Shown: positions 36,277-48,373, numbered from the stretch's first letter. The stretch: DNA of 64,000 bases from Mytilus californianus (GCF_021869535.1 NW_026262712.1:65566100-65630099), one strand, 5' to 3'. The notes: generated by a model from the sequence alone, not told the origin. Numbers and translations: made by a program.

Positions 36277-37329
36277 GTTTTATGTATTAAGTATAACGTC
36301 CTTTTTAAAGTAATGGCAAAAATTTGCTTCAGGTTTACATTATGTCACTTTCACGTTTTTGATGTTATATGTCGTCCAACTTAGTCCAAAAGATCTAACG
36401 GTTATTTCATGTACCAGTATGAAGTTTTATAAAAGGTCAAAATCTAGAACACCAAATTGACATGTGCTATTGTTCTCAAATTCAAGGTTAAATATCTCAA
36501 ATCAAAAGGTGCAAGTCTCTGATATGTATGACTAAAAAGTTAACTTACCAAACAGCTTATTTTGAATATTTAAAGGTAGAAACTGCTATGAAAAAGTCAC
36601 CAGAGTATTTCGACCTAATGCATTGGATTTACGTCTAGTTGTAACTCACAATTTGATAAAACCATTATTACTGTTTCTGGGGAGTTGCAATAACAAGCAA
36701 AGTTCAAAATTTAGGACATGACATTCATCTTTCACCTTGAACTAAATTTCGTTTAAAAAGGGTGAGTTTCAAAAGCGCAATAAATGTATGATTTCATGTA
36801 CCAAATATCTTATCGACATGTTGCAAAAGAAAAACGACATTTACGAAATCAAAAGGCCTTTCCATGAAAAGATGGAAAGACTTAATAATGTACATAATGT
36901 TCATTTTATATAAAATTTAATCAAAATACAATTGTAGATTATGGATATCCTCATATCAGAAAGAAACATCTCATCTACTAAGGGCATCACATCAAAGTTG
37001 ATTTAATATAAATTTATTCCACATATTGATTAAATATCAATCACTTCCAGTGTTAGTATGTCAAACTTTTATAGCATGGTTTTTGTTCCTATTAAACAAG
37101 CGAGACATTAATTGACATAGTTACCGTAAGGCAAAAGGCGACTAATTACCTTTCAATCATGGCATAATTTTCTGAATTGGTGTTATAAATGTGTCTAGTG
37201 GCAACATGAAATAATTGTAAGTGCGTCTGAATTATATAGTTGGTTTCCTGATGAACTGAAAAACCGATCATGATTTACATTGCACATGATTGCATTTTCA
37301 GAAATACATGCATATTATATTTACATAGA

Positions 37330-37530
37330 ATGTTGTCGACTCCCTCAGACAAAGTTGACCTTAGATTGATTTGGCTATTTTTTAGGTGTTTTTTTGGTCA
37401 TATATCTCTTCAACTGTTTAGGTTCTTATATATATCCTTGGCTTTCAAATATTCGGCTTTGAGCGTTCCTGGTGAAGGCCTAAGTAAATCAAGAAAAGCG
37501 CTTCGGATGCATGAAATGAATAACGTGTTG
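37330..37530 (-). repeat. Fragment of dispersed repeat seen at 21540-22195
   Basis: 'ctccctcagacaaagttgac' is the complement of 'gtcagctttgcctgagggag' (about 21762-21783), and 'aagaaaagcgcttcggatgc' relates to the 'gcgtccgaagcgc' block at 21980. The ORF 37270-37623 spans the block B edge and this repeat and is spurious. Confidence 0.5.
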
Positions 37531-37602
37531 TTTTCAATTTTTTTCAAGTCACAATTAATGTATAATGTTTTTCTTGTGTCGAGTAACTGGTATCATATAA
37601 AC

Positions 37603-37720
37603 AACACACAGATGAGATGGTAATAGAGCAGATTTTGACCCCTAGAAAAATTCGCCTAGGTTGACAATGTTTTTCCGACCGGTTACAATCTGCTCTATTA
37701 CAATGTAATCTCTGTGTGTT
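37603..37720. repeat. Palindromic MITE-like element
   Basis: Outer arms: 'aacacacaga...ggtaatagagcagatt' (37603-37634) and the near-complement at 37687-37720, around a centre with 'cctagaaaaattcgcctagg'. Confidence 0.75.
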
Positions 37721-38097
37721 ATTTAATTTATTATACTGACCGTTCTGTCAATATTGTCTTTTAAATTGATAACTGAAAAAAACTAACTATGACGATATGT
37801 GCATAACAACATTAAAGTTACAAAAACAACAAACGTGAATCAAGATGATCGATTTTTGATTGGTCTGCACGTGATGATTACATTAAAAAAAATATTTTCC
37901 GCTGAACCATGGGATAGAGTAAATTATCACCCACGTTTAAACCAAAAAAAATCTTGCATTTTGAAATGAAGTATAATTATTTTGGTTGAATGAGGTTTTA
38001 TGCTAAATGTTCATTTATGTAAAATCTGGCTATTTGTATGTCTTATGAAAACCATATTTATTCTTGGTAATCCTTCCGGCAATTAGATTGACATTAT

Positions 38098-38640
38098 ACA
38101 ATTATTGACTTTGATGAGCTTGATACAATGATTTATAAACCCCAGCGATATGATATTCACCGAGGCCAACGGCCGAGGTTGAATGTCATATTTCTGGGGT
38201 TGATAAATCATTGTAACAACTGAAATCAAAAGTCAACAATTGTTTTATTATATGACTTTTTATCCTTCTCCAATTTTCTAGTATTTGCTTAAGATACTTG
38301 ATTTAAACTGCTCCCTGTTTTTATACTAAACATATCATCTGCTTTTGCAGTTGCTAATTGTCATAAGTTGAAATATTCAATAAAGTTTACCGAAAACAAG
38401 AAGAAGAGATCAAATACAACGAAAACAAGAAGAAAAAGAAATAAACGGGAATTTGCATGACATCATAAACCTAAGTCATTGACGTTGCCTTGGAATATCT
38501 ATATTTAGGTTCACGGACGCTGTTCCAAATCTTATATTAACTTCTCGTGATTTTTGCCGCGGTGAATATAATGTTTTATCAAAAAGGATTCCCTTTGCTT
38601 TTAGTCAATGAGAAAACAGAAAATGTATAGTCATATAATG
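38098..38640 (+). repeat. Fold-back element insertion (filled site versus copy 1)
   Basis: Copy 1 runs directly from 'agttagattggcat' to 'cttctgctatcacattgtga' (19335-19370); copy 2 has about 540 bp between the same flanks. The insert contains the palindrome at 38132-38207 around 'cgaggccaacggccgaggtt' and is the opposite-orientation relative of 16640-17045. Confidence 0.8.
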
Positions 38641-38892
38641 ATTTCTGCTATCACATTGTGACGTCGCTGATAATTTCTGCTGTGACGTTACAATGCTCTC
38701 ATGCGTAAAATTCGTAGTGACGGGGACAGTAATATTGGAACAGGTAGAACGATATGCAAAGTTCTTACTTTCATTCTTTCCAGTTTAAAAGTAGGTCTTA
38801 ATAAAAATTGATGAGATATATTCAACCTGGAGTGACAATCAGATGTTGATTCTAAAATGAAAACATTTAAAGATCTACTCCAATATTATTAT

Positions 38893-39029
38893 TTACACAG
38901 TGTGCTAGTGACCTAATACGATATATAGGTCGTCAGTAAATTCCATATGGGGTGAGAGCGAAGCTCCAACCCAATATGGACTTTACTGACCCCATATATA
39001 TCGTTTTAAGTCACTAGCACACTGTGTAA
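38893..39029. repeat. 137-bp palindromic MITE
   Basis: Ends 'ttacacagtgtgctagtgac' (38893) and its complement ending at 39029. Inner arms include 'ccatatggggt' and 'acccaatatgg'. It is absent at the paralogous site in copy 1 (about 19575-19590). Confidence 0.85.
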
Positions 39030-39743
39030 CGAATTTATCTTATCGACTATCTTTTAACATGTGGCATTTCGAATATTGCCCTATCAAAGTGATCAAGTCT
39101 CCAATATAAAGAATTGATCTATACAAAAACAAATGCCAACAATAATAACTTGTTAGCTTTAAATGTGTTTCCTGCATTTATTTCAATCGTTCATCATCGA
39201 TGTCATCATCTGTTGTCCGGGCAAAACGTTCAGATTTTTCCTCAACGCCGTGGTGTTTTTATAAAGGGACGTGACACCACTACTAATCGTGTATAAAACT
39301 TACCCTTATTAAATATACACGGTATCCAAGTGGTCGCTATTAACCAATGATATACTTAGAAATGTATAGGAGGTATGATAACTAAAGTTACAATATTTAC
39401 AATTTTGAAGTAATATTGAAACTTTTCATTTTTCTACGTTTTCCACTTCTATTTCCAATATGCTCTATTTATATATCGACTACATTATCTCATCAAACAG
39501 GGTTCTTTCTGCAAAATTGGGATTTGTAAATACAAATTGTGTGTCATAGTTCATGAAAAATCTTTAAGAACCATCGGGATTAAAAAAAAAACAAGTACAC
39601 CAAAGATGATATCATAAAGATATTGGAATTTTTTTTATCAACATCATATATTTGAGTTTGATGGTTTGATATTTGTTGTTTACCTATATAGCTATATACT
39701 TGGCACATACTTCAATATTGACATTTCTTTACATTGTTTCCAT

Positions 39744-40185
39744 GTACAGTCCTTGGATAGTGTAAACTTCCCACTAACACCATACACCATTACACCATTC
39801 ACCATACACCATTACACCATACACCCTGTGCCATTACACCATACACGTTACATCTTTGCAGCACACACCTTACACATTACACCATAATCCAATTTAATTT
39901 CAAACAAAAGTGTGCGACTACAAAATTATTTATTTATTTAAAAAAAACGAATTTTGATCACAATATTGTAAATTAATGTATAAAATTAAAAATCAATATT
40001 TTGCATAGTTTTAAATATCGTACACCATTCATTCACACCATTCCCGATCGCACGTTACATCATTACACCATTCCTCTTATACCATACACCATAGCACCAT
40101 ACACCTTCTACCATTGCATCATATGCCATACACCATTACACCATACACCTTTTTTTGGGAAGTTTACACCATCCAAGGGCTGTAC
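39744..40185. mobile_element. MITE with internal CACCATACACCATTA minisatellite
   Basis: Terminal inverted repeats of 29 bp: gtacagtccttggatagtgt... at 39744 and the complement of gtacagcccttggatggtgt... ending at 40185 (two differences). Inside are two clusters of a 'caccatacaccatta' unit (about 39775-39890 and 40018-40150) around an AT-rich centre. Copy 1 has the empty site 'ccaagtacaacattatgtgc' (about 19955-19975) against 'ccatgtac[...]gtacatcattatgtgc' here. GTAC at both ends is either the target duplication or part of the inverted repeat. ORFs 39666-39887 and 40001-40216 are the minisatellite read as protein. Confidence 0.85.
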
Positions 40186-41934
40186 ATCATTATGTGCTAG
40201 ACATAAAGGGAAATAAAATTAAAATAAAATTTCATCGATTTTAGTTATGTCCTCAATGTGCCGCTATCAAGTAAGTTAGTTACCATATGTGTATGCTTTA
40301 TTTATTTATCGTGTTTTGTTTGTTTTTTTTTTTTTTTTGTGTTTGTTTGTTTTATATATACACAAATGGAATATAATGCACTGTATCATACATTTATTAT
40401 TGTGTAATCGGCAGTGGCGATGAATGACCTCGATTAATTTTGACGTCCAGTACATAATCCTATTATTCATCGCCTGTAAATTATCTTTCAAAAGTGTAAC
40501 CCCAGTTATACTGATGTTCGGTATAATATCAGTTATGACCATAGGAGTCGGGGGATATTCAAAACTGTCAACCCTGTTAGCCTCGTTTTATTTAAAATCC
40601 ATATAAAGTTATCTTACATTTTTTTTGCCGATGAAATTTTATATGAATATCACTGTAATATAATGTTTTTTTAAAAGATGTTTCCGAGGTTTCAAGCGAT
40701 TGTTCGATTCTGTTGCACATCTATATATATTTAACGTTTCCTTATTAAATTCAATGATATTTGAATAAAGTTCGAAGTGATTCCAAGTTATAAGTAAGTA
40801 GCAAATGTTTTCATTTACCTTTAACACTAAATCTAGTTATCTGTCAAACAGTACCCTCCTCGATACCTACAATAGCATCAAATATTAGGTTATATTCATT
40901 TAGAAGCGGTAAAAATATGTAACAATGATCGTTTGTTTTCGTACAATTTATACTATAATTCCTGGATTTACATGGAACAGTCAAGGAAACAGATATATGT
41001 TTTACTAGTTGCGATATTGATGTCAGTATCTGTTACCTATACTTATATTTATAATCATTAAAATTCCTTGTTTTTATTCTTACTACTCTGCTTCTTTACG
41101 CCTGTCTGTTCCATAGTGTTCAAATAAATTAAATATATAAAACTGTAATAAACAGGATAAAATGGTAAGCAATAGTCCTGTTATAAAACCCCGATTTCGG
41201 AACTTCTGACTATACGTTTTTTAATAACACAGAAAGCATATATAAAAGACATAGTTCACTTGCGCATGCATTTATCATAAATGTTGATAATAAATAGAGA
41301 ATAAAGACTATTCTGGAAAAAATCTAAAATGGACACGTATGTTCAACAATTGTAAGATTGCTTCATCTTTTTTCAGTATTTGTACCGACAATTCAAAATC
41401 GTTCATGAAATTTCCCATATAATCATATTTAGTAAATTACACATTGTGAATCACAACATATAGAATTCATTTTGAAAGCTGCCATTGGGATGAATATCTC
41501 ATTGAAAGTTGATTTCCACTATTCATGCAAGTGTTACTGATTTTATTGTTGCTTTATAAAGTTTTAACAAATTGAAAAATGCATACGGTATATAGCATAT
41601 TCTAAATCAATGAATGTTATATTCTATGTATTGTCAAATGACAATATATGTAGCGGATATCGATATGAAGTAGAAGTTTTGTGAAATTGAGTTTTCTTAT
41701 CATCTCTGTTAAAATGAGTTTTCAAGCTAATAACATTGAACGAAAAACAAATGAAATATATCAAAGATCAACCAACGACAACACATGAATTATATACAGC
41801 ACACTGGTTTGGGCCAAACACATAAACCGAAACATATTTCTGAGCGTTCATTCCTTCCATAACGAAATACAGTGGTGTAATAGCATAACATTATAACAAA
41901 CTACAAATCGGCTGGAAAAGACTTGTTTTTGTTG

Positions 41935-42075
41935 CAGTTCTGTGTTTCTGCTGTTCCGTTGTTTTTCTCTTTTAGTTGATGTGTTTCCCTCGGTTTTGGT
42001 TTGTGACTTGGATTTGTCTTCGCTTAATCGATTTATGACTATTGAACAGCTGTATAATACTGTTGCATTTATTTG
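41935..42075 (-). repeat. Dispersed repeat R3 copy (inverted)
   Basis: 'ctcttttagttgatgtgttt', 'ccctcggttttggtttgtga' and 'cgatttatgactattgaaca' are complements of the blocks at 27660-27800. It is inserted upstream of lectin copy 2 exon 1 and absent in copy 1. Confidence 0.7.
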
Positions 42076-42227
42076 TACTTATTCTGAAACCTATACTCCT
42101 GAAAGCCAAGGGTAAACACATTTGAAGCTTTATTACTTAACTAACTTTTATAGCTTGGAATAAAATGAGAAAATACAGTAATCTCCATGTGTTGTATTAT
42201 TCAACCAGTTCAGTTCATTTCAGTAAA

Positions 42228-42495
42228 ATGATGAACATGATATATCTGTTGGTAATTGTGTTTATCCTTGATGATCTTAAACGTTTGCCATGCCTTACTA
42301 ACAAATCCAAAAAAGATTTTGACGAATCCAGGAAATCTCTTATTGCTTTAAAAACATACCTTGATGGGACTGTTAATACTTTGAAAACCGATGTACAGAA
42401 AACTGTAGTCACTTTAACAAGTCATATAAAAAATGTGGAGGGAAATATTTTAACTTTAGACAATGATTTACAGTTGTTAAAAAATGATTTCAAGG
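42228..42495 (+). CDS. Lectin copy 2, exon 1 (signal peptide and coiled coil)
   Basis: Starts just after the conserved acceptor ttcatttcag (42214-42223) and reads MMNMIYLLVIVFILDDLKRL, a probable signal peptide or membrane anchor, then PCLTN. A heptad-patterned coiled coil follows (SLIALKTYLDGTVNTLKTDV, VTLTSHIKNV, LTLDNDLQLLKNDFKG) to a phase-1 donor gtaag at 42496. The upstream in-frame extension to 42165 lies beyond the acceptor and is not likely coding. The exon is open, but both exon 2 copies of this gene are broken, so the gene is probably dead or makes only a short coiled-coil peptide. Coiled coils at this position in other lectins drive oligomerisation; that role here is inference. 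Confidence 0.75.
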
Positions 42496-42984
42496 GTAAG
42501 TTGTAAACAGACAAACGTTACAAAGACATTAAAATGAATATTTGATGACTTGTGTTGATTAAAATTAATGTTTGTTTTCTTTTATATTTTAACATACTAT
42601 GTGTTCTAGTGTGTATAATTTAAGTTTTACATGTAACAGTACTTCATTAATGGTAATTTGGGTAAATATTAGTGTGCTTATTTATAGTTTGAAGGAAAAC
42701 TTAAATGATAATTTCTGGATTGAGATGTTGTACAGTTTGTTCTGGGCTTAGCACAAGGTCGTGTTTTCTTGAACAGTTAATGACGTTACTGTATAAAATC
42801 TTCTATGAAGTACAGCAATCGAGATAAGTGTGAGACGGAAATACTTTAAATCAGCAGAATACGTACTTTGAGCTTGCTTTCAGTTACTGCGAGCATTCTT
42901 TGGTGTGCTATGATATTTTTTTATTATTAGTTTGTATGTAGTTTTGTGTTATACGCACGACGAAGAATCACGGGACATATTAAG

Positions 42985-43065
42985 GTTTACCAATGTCCGT
43001 TCGTTCATCCGTCCGTTGGTTCATCTTTCCGTTCGTTTGTCTGTTCGTCCGTTTGTCTGTCAGCA
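42985..43065 (+). repeat. CCGTTCGT-like microsatellite
   Basis: Degenerate 'ccgttcgttcatccgtccgt' array in lectin copy 2 intron 1, longer than the paralogous array at 23170-23222. Confidence 0.75.
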
Positions 43066-43479
43066 TTTCGTACGATTATTTAAACTGCTTTAATTAATTC
43101 ACATGTTATTTTAATACCACATCAGCATTGACGGATTAAAACCCTCTTTTGATTTTGAAAACTTTTGACTCTGTTGTTTCTGAGTTACGGAAAGTTGACT
43201 ATTTGAATTAAGGAATTTTTTCACACATCGCGCACGTACTCCAGTATGCCGAAATTGATTTCCCCAAAACTTTACCATATTGATGTGATTGACGAAAAGA
43301 AGTTTTCTTAAGATTTTTCCCCCTGGTTTGTCGTTCTAAAGTTACAAGACTGTAACCATTTGAACTAAGGCATTCTTTCAAGATCGCTCGATATCTCCAG
43401 AATACCTGGATTAATTTTATATTGTATACTATCTTTAATAGTTCCCAAAAAACAAAATGTAATGAAATTCAAACAAGAA

Positions 43480-43800
43480 ATCAAACAACCTGATATATTC
43501 ACAAATCAAAAATGATAGACAGTTACCCACGGTATCCACTGAATTCCAGGCTTCTGACTTAAGACATGCATATACAGAATGTGGCAGGGTTAAACATGTA
43601 ATAGAGCGATCAACCTTTTTCATAATATGGGAAAGTGGTGTAAAGGCAAATCATTAGACGAATTTATAATAGAAACATTTGAAGAAGGCTTTACTCGTAA
43701 ATATATCTCATCGACACAAACCACAACATACCAACAAAAAAGACTAAATACATAAAGTACCAACCCAAGAGTACTCGCTGTTACTGAAATCTCGTTCAAA
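43480..43800 (-). repeat. Dispersed repeat R2 copy
   Basis: 'cacggtatccactgaattcc', 'aggcttctgacttaagacat' and 'gaaagtggtgtaaaggcaaa' belong to family R2. It sits at the place paralogous to 24180-24440, hence older than the duplication. Confidence 0.65.
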
Positions 43801-43962
43801 GCCAATTACAACATTTTTGTACAACTGATAAAAGAAGTCATGTTTACTAGACTAAATCATCAAATTCACATTCAATAGTTTAAATTTAATGACGTTATAA
43901 ACAGTGTGACAATAACATAAGCATGTGCTATGCCACAATATAAGTTCCTGTATTTAACTTCT

Positions 43963-43963
43963 T

Positions 43964-44029
<66 letters not shown>
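43963..44029 (+). repeat. Compound GT/GA microsatellite
   Basis: About 12 GT units followed by about 21 GA units. Paralogous to the pure AG array at 24606-24672. Confidence 0.95.
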
Positions 44030-44031
<2 letters not shown>

Positions 44032-44519
44032 AAATTTAAACAATTATATTATTTACCTTAAGAAATTAAGAAATGTACATTCGCACGTAAGGAAATAGGC
44101 ACTTCGATTCTTATAAGACAAATACGATAATTTAAAAATACTGAAGCGAAGATAAAATTGCAGTGAGTGTGGATGTTCTATTTTTTCCTTGTAAGATAAA
44201 CTAAAAAAATATCCAATTAATCTATCGCTTGCATGCGTTATTTCTAATGTACGTATATCCTTTTTATCCAGTTTTTCAAATGTGACGCTTTAAGTTTATT
44301 TTGCAGTCCCAACAATTGCCTCTGATTTTTATAGAAAATTGTCACGAATTAAACACGAGCAGGATACCAGTAAACTTTATTTGTACAACAAACGAATCAA
44401 AAACAAATTATTTGTACAATAGTTGATTAATTGCGGGATAAAAAGCTTTAGAATGTAACATGCAGACAAAATATCGGAGGAGTTTAAGCTAAAGGCGATC
44501 ATTTTTATTTTACTTTAAG

Positions 44520-44594
44520 TAAGATAGTGGCAGAAATACAATGGGCATTGCTATGTTTTTTGGACTTGAGAAACATGACTGGTTTAAATCAGAG
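44520..44594 (+). pseudogene. Lectin copy 2, CTLD exon 2 (first tandem copy), broken
   Basis: Aligns with 25645-25718. The third codon is TAG where copies 1 and 3 have CAA/CAG, and an extra base after the YNGHCY block shifts the frame to a second stop. The donor gag|gtac is kept. Confidence 0.85.
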
Positions 44595-45063
44595 GTACAT
44601 GTTACATAGAAATAAACATAATCCGAAAATCTCTTTTGTTTACTAAATGCATGTTATAAGACACATACGATAATTTAAAAATACTGAAGCGAAGATAAAA
44701 TTGCAGTGAGTGTGGATGTTCTTTTTTTTCCTTGTAAGATAAACTAAAAAAATATCCAATTGATCTATCGCTTGCATGCGTTATTTCAAATGTACGTATA
44801 TCCTTTTTATTCAGTTTTTCAAATGTGACGCTTTAAGTTTATTTTGCAGTCCCAACAATTGCCTCCGATTTTTATAGAAAATTGTCACGAATTAAACACG
44901 AGCAGGATACCAGTAAACTTTATTTGTACAACAAACGAATCAAAAACAAATTATTTGTACAATAGTTGATTAATTGCAGGATGAAAAGCTTTAGAATGTA
45001 ACATGCACACAAAATATCGGAGGAGTTAAAGATAAAGACAATCATTTTTATTTTACTTTAAAG

Positions 45064-45136
45064 CAAGATAGTGGCATAAATACAATTGGCATTGCTATTT
45101 TTTGGACTTGAGAAACTTGACTGGTTTAAATCAGAG
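45064..45136 (+). pseudogene. Lectin copy 2, CTLD exon 2 (second tandem copy), broken
   Basis: It has the same TAG at the third codon as the first tandem copy, so this stop predates the 543-bp duplication. It also has six T instead of seven after the HCY codons (frameshift), CAT for CAG, and TGG for GGG. It is 73 bp rather than 74. Confidence 0.85.
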
Positions 45137-46105
45137 GTACATGTAACATAGTAATAAACATAATCCGAATATCTCTTATATTTACTAAATGCATGTTACA
45201 GATAGCAAGTCAAAATGTATGACCGTATGAAGTGCAGTATCAATTTTTCTCACTATTTTTGTTTGTTCTTCGTTAAATTTGTTATTTTTTCTCATATTGA
45301 ACTTCTATATGCAACAACAATAACCTTTCAAATGAACTATATGATAACATTACTTTTACTTACCTTTTTGAACAAATAAAATGTTAGAAGATGTGCACTC
45401 AAAATCACACATGGAAGAAAGACATACAATATCATGAACCAGAGAAAATAACAAACAGCCCATAAAACATTAAATGATATGAGCATATCAGCCCTAATAC
45501 GGATATATCAGCATGGCAATACTGATGACGTTGCCTTGTCGATATAAATCAAGAGTTAATTTTGCTTTTCGGACAGGGCCAATACGGAAAAAAAGCCTTA
45601 TTGGCCCATGGGCTAATACGGGACGTTCACTTCCGGTTTCAATTTTCTTACTCCTTACTTATTTGGACGTATTGTTATGAATAAAAACATTTGTATTGTA
45701 TTTTTTTTAACTTAAAATCATAAAATAAAAAGTTTAAATGATGTTCAATGTTTTGTAACGTCTTGAAGTTTTGAAACGGAAATATTTCATAGCCTTTTTG
45801 GGTACGACTTTCGATTAATGCTGTTTCATTTCCAGAACGCAGATAATCCAAGAGTAAGAATAGTTAAACTGTCTGATTTATTCTTCCTAGCTACTTTATA
45901 TTTGCAAGATAAAATGAATGGTAATAGCATATTATTAAGTACTTGGACGAAAAATCAGAAATTACATCTGACAATGTTGACAAAAAATCCATGGATATGA
46001 ATGCGAAAAGACAAGTTCAGGTATGAAATTCTGTATCTTCTTTACCATGTTTACGGTAAGTTTCTTAGTTTATTCTTATTGAAAGAATTAAAATCATCTT
46101 ATAAA

Positions 46106-46251
46106 AGTGTTATGAACTGGCTGTTTCTGTATTGCCCTCTTATAGATTCTCGATCAGCTATATTGGCCCTCGACTCTTCGAGTCTCGGGTCCAATACAGC
46201 TGACCTCGAATCGTTAACAGGGCCAATACAGAAACAGCCAGTTAATAACAC
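46106..46251. repeat. Palindromic element with GGCCAATACAG arms
   Basis: Outer arms 'gtgttatgaactggctgttt' and the near-complement ending 46251; inner 'ggccctcgactcttcgagtc'. Confidence 0.8.
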
Positions 46252-47120
46252 TATATTATTAATTAACTACACTGTTATTGGACTTAATATGATGAAAACT
46301 GCCTATACAATATAAAGGTGTCAACTCGGCCAATACAGAATAACTCGGCCAATATAGTCTTGTTTTCTGTATTGGCCGAGGTCTGATCCGGCTAATACAG
46401 GATTTCGGAACGTCTCTAACTTTTAGATCGAAAGTCACGATAAACACAAACTGAAAGTAAACAGTTGTTTGGAAGAAGCAGTTTTTATTTACTCACCATA
46501 AACATGCTGAAACGTTCAGTATGGCATATATTTCAGGCTAAAGACGGTCACATTCATTTAAAAAGCATTTTGAAAGCAGACGATGGAATTATTTCAGGTT
46601 TGGGGAACGAATAGATTATCACAAAATTCATTTCTTGTCAACCTCATAATTTCACGATGGTACAAATCGATTTACTGTTTACTTTCGCTTCTCATGTTTT
46701 GTAAACTGTCATTTTTTTTTAAACCCGAACCCGGCATATGCATTCTGGAAGGGTGACCTGTAATTGTGCTAATCTTCGTTCATTGGTCAGTTGGCTTATG
46801 GATAGTTGTATCATTTTTAACTCCTACATTATTTTTTTTTAAATATATTCAATTTGTTTCATGCAATGGCAGTACCTTTCCAATTACTATTCATGTGTTG
46901 CGTCTAAATTTAAATTGTAACACTTTATAGTGACTGGAAAGGGTAGAAAAATTCATCAGATGACAAAATGCTGAAGACACCTGGAAACGGCACCAGATCA
47001 TTAGATATTGCATCTTATAAGAAGAAACTGAGATTTGGATAGTTCCACTTCAAGGTAAAATGTTTAGCTCTTGTGAAATGAAATAAAACAAATATTGTAA
47101 CACTGTAGTTAATTAATAAA

Positions 47121-47261
47121 GATACTATTACGTGTATTTCTGTATTGGCCTTGTTATTGGTCCTCGGCCAGCTGTATTGGCCTGAGGCGAAGCCGAAGGC
47201 CAATACAGCAAGCCTCGGACCAATAACAAGGCCAATGCAGAAATACTCACGTAATAATATC
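47121..47261. repeat. Palindromic element with GGCCAATACAG arms
   Basis: Left arm 'gatactattacgtgtatttc' and right arm ending 'cacgtaataatatc' at 47261; centre 'cctgaggcgaagccgaaggc'. It is a longer-arm relative of 46106-46251. Confidence 0.85.
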
Positions 47262-47264
47262 ATA

Positions 47265-47360
47265 ATACAGACAACTAAGGATTGAGAAACATGAAAAACC
47301 CAGGATGATCTACGGTACTCAAGAAAGCCTTGGGTAAGCAGTTTCTCCTCAACAAGGGGC
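47265..47360 (-). repeat. RT-tail-like fragment (paralogue of 26040-26160)
   Basis: 'caactaaggattgagaaaca' and 'cccaggatgatctacggtac'. It marks where copy 1 and copy 2 alignment resumes after the insertion. Confidence 0.6.
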
Positions 47361-48373
47361 AAACTTGATGTAACTCATAAAAAGTAATCTGATGATATAA
47401 TAATTTAATTTGTAAATCACACTCTTGTTGGTCACAATTGTTATAATCTTTTATGTGTTGCCTCATTGTTTTTGTCACTGGTATTAACTAAAATAAACAG
47501 ACAACATCAGAAATGTATATTTTAATCCAAACCTCATTCGGCCTCCAAAAAGTACTGAAGTTTCTATAAAATAAAGTTAGATTGTTATACTAGACGTAGT
47601 GAGATAATTTCGGTCCAAATATCCAGGTTTCCACACATATTAGAATGTAGCGGGATAAACTAGTTACGCCTGCAAAAAGTATCGCACCTCTCTGATTTTT
47701 CCCAAAACCAAAATATTATAACATATAATATGTGGTATATCCCCAATAGTATACAAATTAGGCGATTCTGTAATTGATAATACCACAGTCATAAAAATAA
47801 CTAAAACGTTAAAGAAAAATAACGAATCTAATTAACTATACTTTTTGTCAAACAAGAGAATATCTTAGGGACTAAAAATGAACAATATTTAACTTTTGAC
47901 GCTTACGAGCAAAACAGTTCAATAGTACAATTTCGTTTGTTTGGAAAACAAGAATATGTGTCAGTGTTTACAATTAACATGACGATTTTACCGAGTAAAA
48001 CCACCGTTCACACGAATTACCATCGATGATATAGGCCTCTTCTCATTCTATGGATAACATATTGAATTTAGTAGTCTTCGCTATTCCTGATGAAAAGCTG
48101 ATGAAATACGGTCGGCGTATACCTGAGAGAGTATCTGTAATGCAATTATTGAAATCTTTCCCCCAAAAATAAATTACATGTGAGTTTCCCCCCACTGTCA
48201 AAATGCTAGACTTCACTATTTATCTGGGGTGAACTTGAGAAACAAGAGCAGAATAAATATATTTGATAAAATATTGTGTCAATTCAGCAGCTTTTACATT
48301 TATCTTAGGTATATAAATCACAGGTTATAACACTAATTTGTTTTGTGTAAAGATAAAAAAAAAAATCACTTAA

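Larger units (their letters stand above)
30290..37335 (-). repeat. Repeat block B (inverted copy of block A), split by a PLE
   Basis: Reverse-complement paralogue of 13737-18580 (anchors given there). Removing the 2.6-kb PLE at 33628-36269 leaves about 4.4 kb, close to block A. Private insertions are an R1 repeat at 30805-31135 and the PLE. Missing relative to A are the R1 copy at 15690-16020 and the fold-back at 16640-17045. The right edge breaks at about 37335, where another repeat starts. Confidence 0.8.
44111..45196 (+). repeat. 543-bp tandem duplication containing lectin exon 2
   Basis: Unit 1 (44111-44653) and unit 2 (44654-45196) both start 'ttataagaca' and are nearly identical. Each ends after a copy of CTLD exon 2. 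Copy 1 of the segment has only one unit. Confidence 0.9.
45480..47265. repeat. Palindrome-rich insertion in lectin copy 2
   Basis: About 1.8 kb absent from the paralogous place in copy 1 (about 26040). It holds repeated 'ggccaatacag' motifs on both strands and at least two large hairpins (46106-46251, 47121-47261). ORFs 45818-46000, 46001-46315 and 47015-47362 have no recognisable domains. Confidence 0.7.
38040..48145 (+). repeat. Segmental duplication, copy 2 (paralogue of 19290-26860)
   Basis: Collinear with copy 1 and expanded by insertions: a fold-back at 38098-38640, a palindromic MITE at 38893-39029, a minisatellite MITE at 39744-40185, an R3 copy at 41935-42075, a 543-bp tandem duplication at 44111-45196 and an insertion at 45480-47265 rich in palindromes. 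Copy 1 lacks all of these. Lectin exons 1 and 2 are recognisable; no exon 4 was found. Confidence 0.85.

Noticed and set aside
37248..37275. CTGATGA followed by GAAA-like motif as a second hammerhead
   Set aside because: No stem I or stem III pairing could be found around it.
39666..40216. His/Pro/Thr-rich ORFs
   Set aside because: Minisatellite read as protein inside a MITE.
42165..42227. Upstream in-frame extension of lectin copy 2 exon 1
   Set aside because: Lies before a splice acceptor conserved in all three copies and is not conserved in copies 1 and 3.
48100..48125. CTGATGA motifs near 48100 as a hammerhead
   Set aside because: No GAAA/GTC core with complementary stems.
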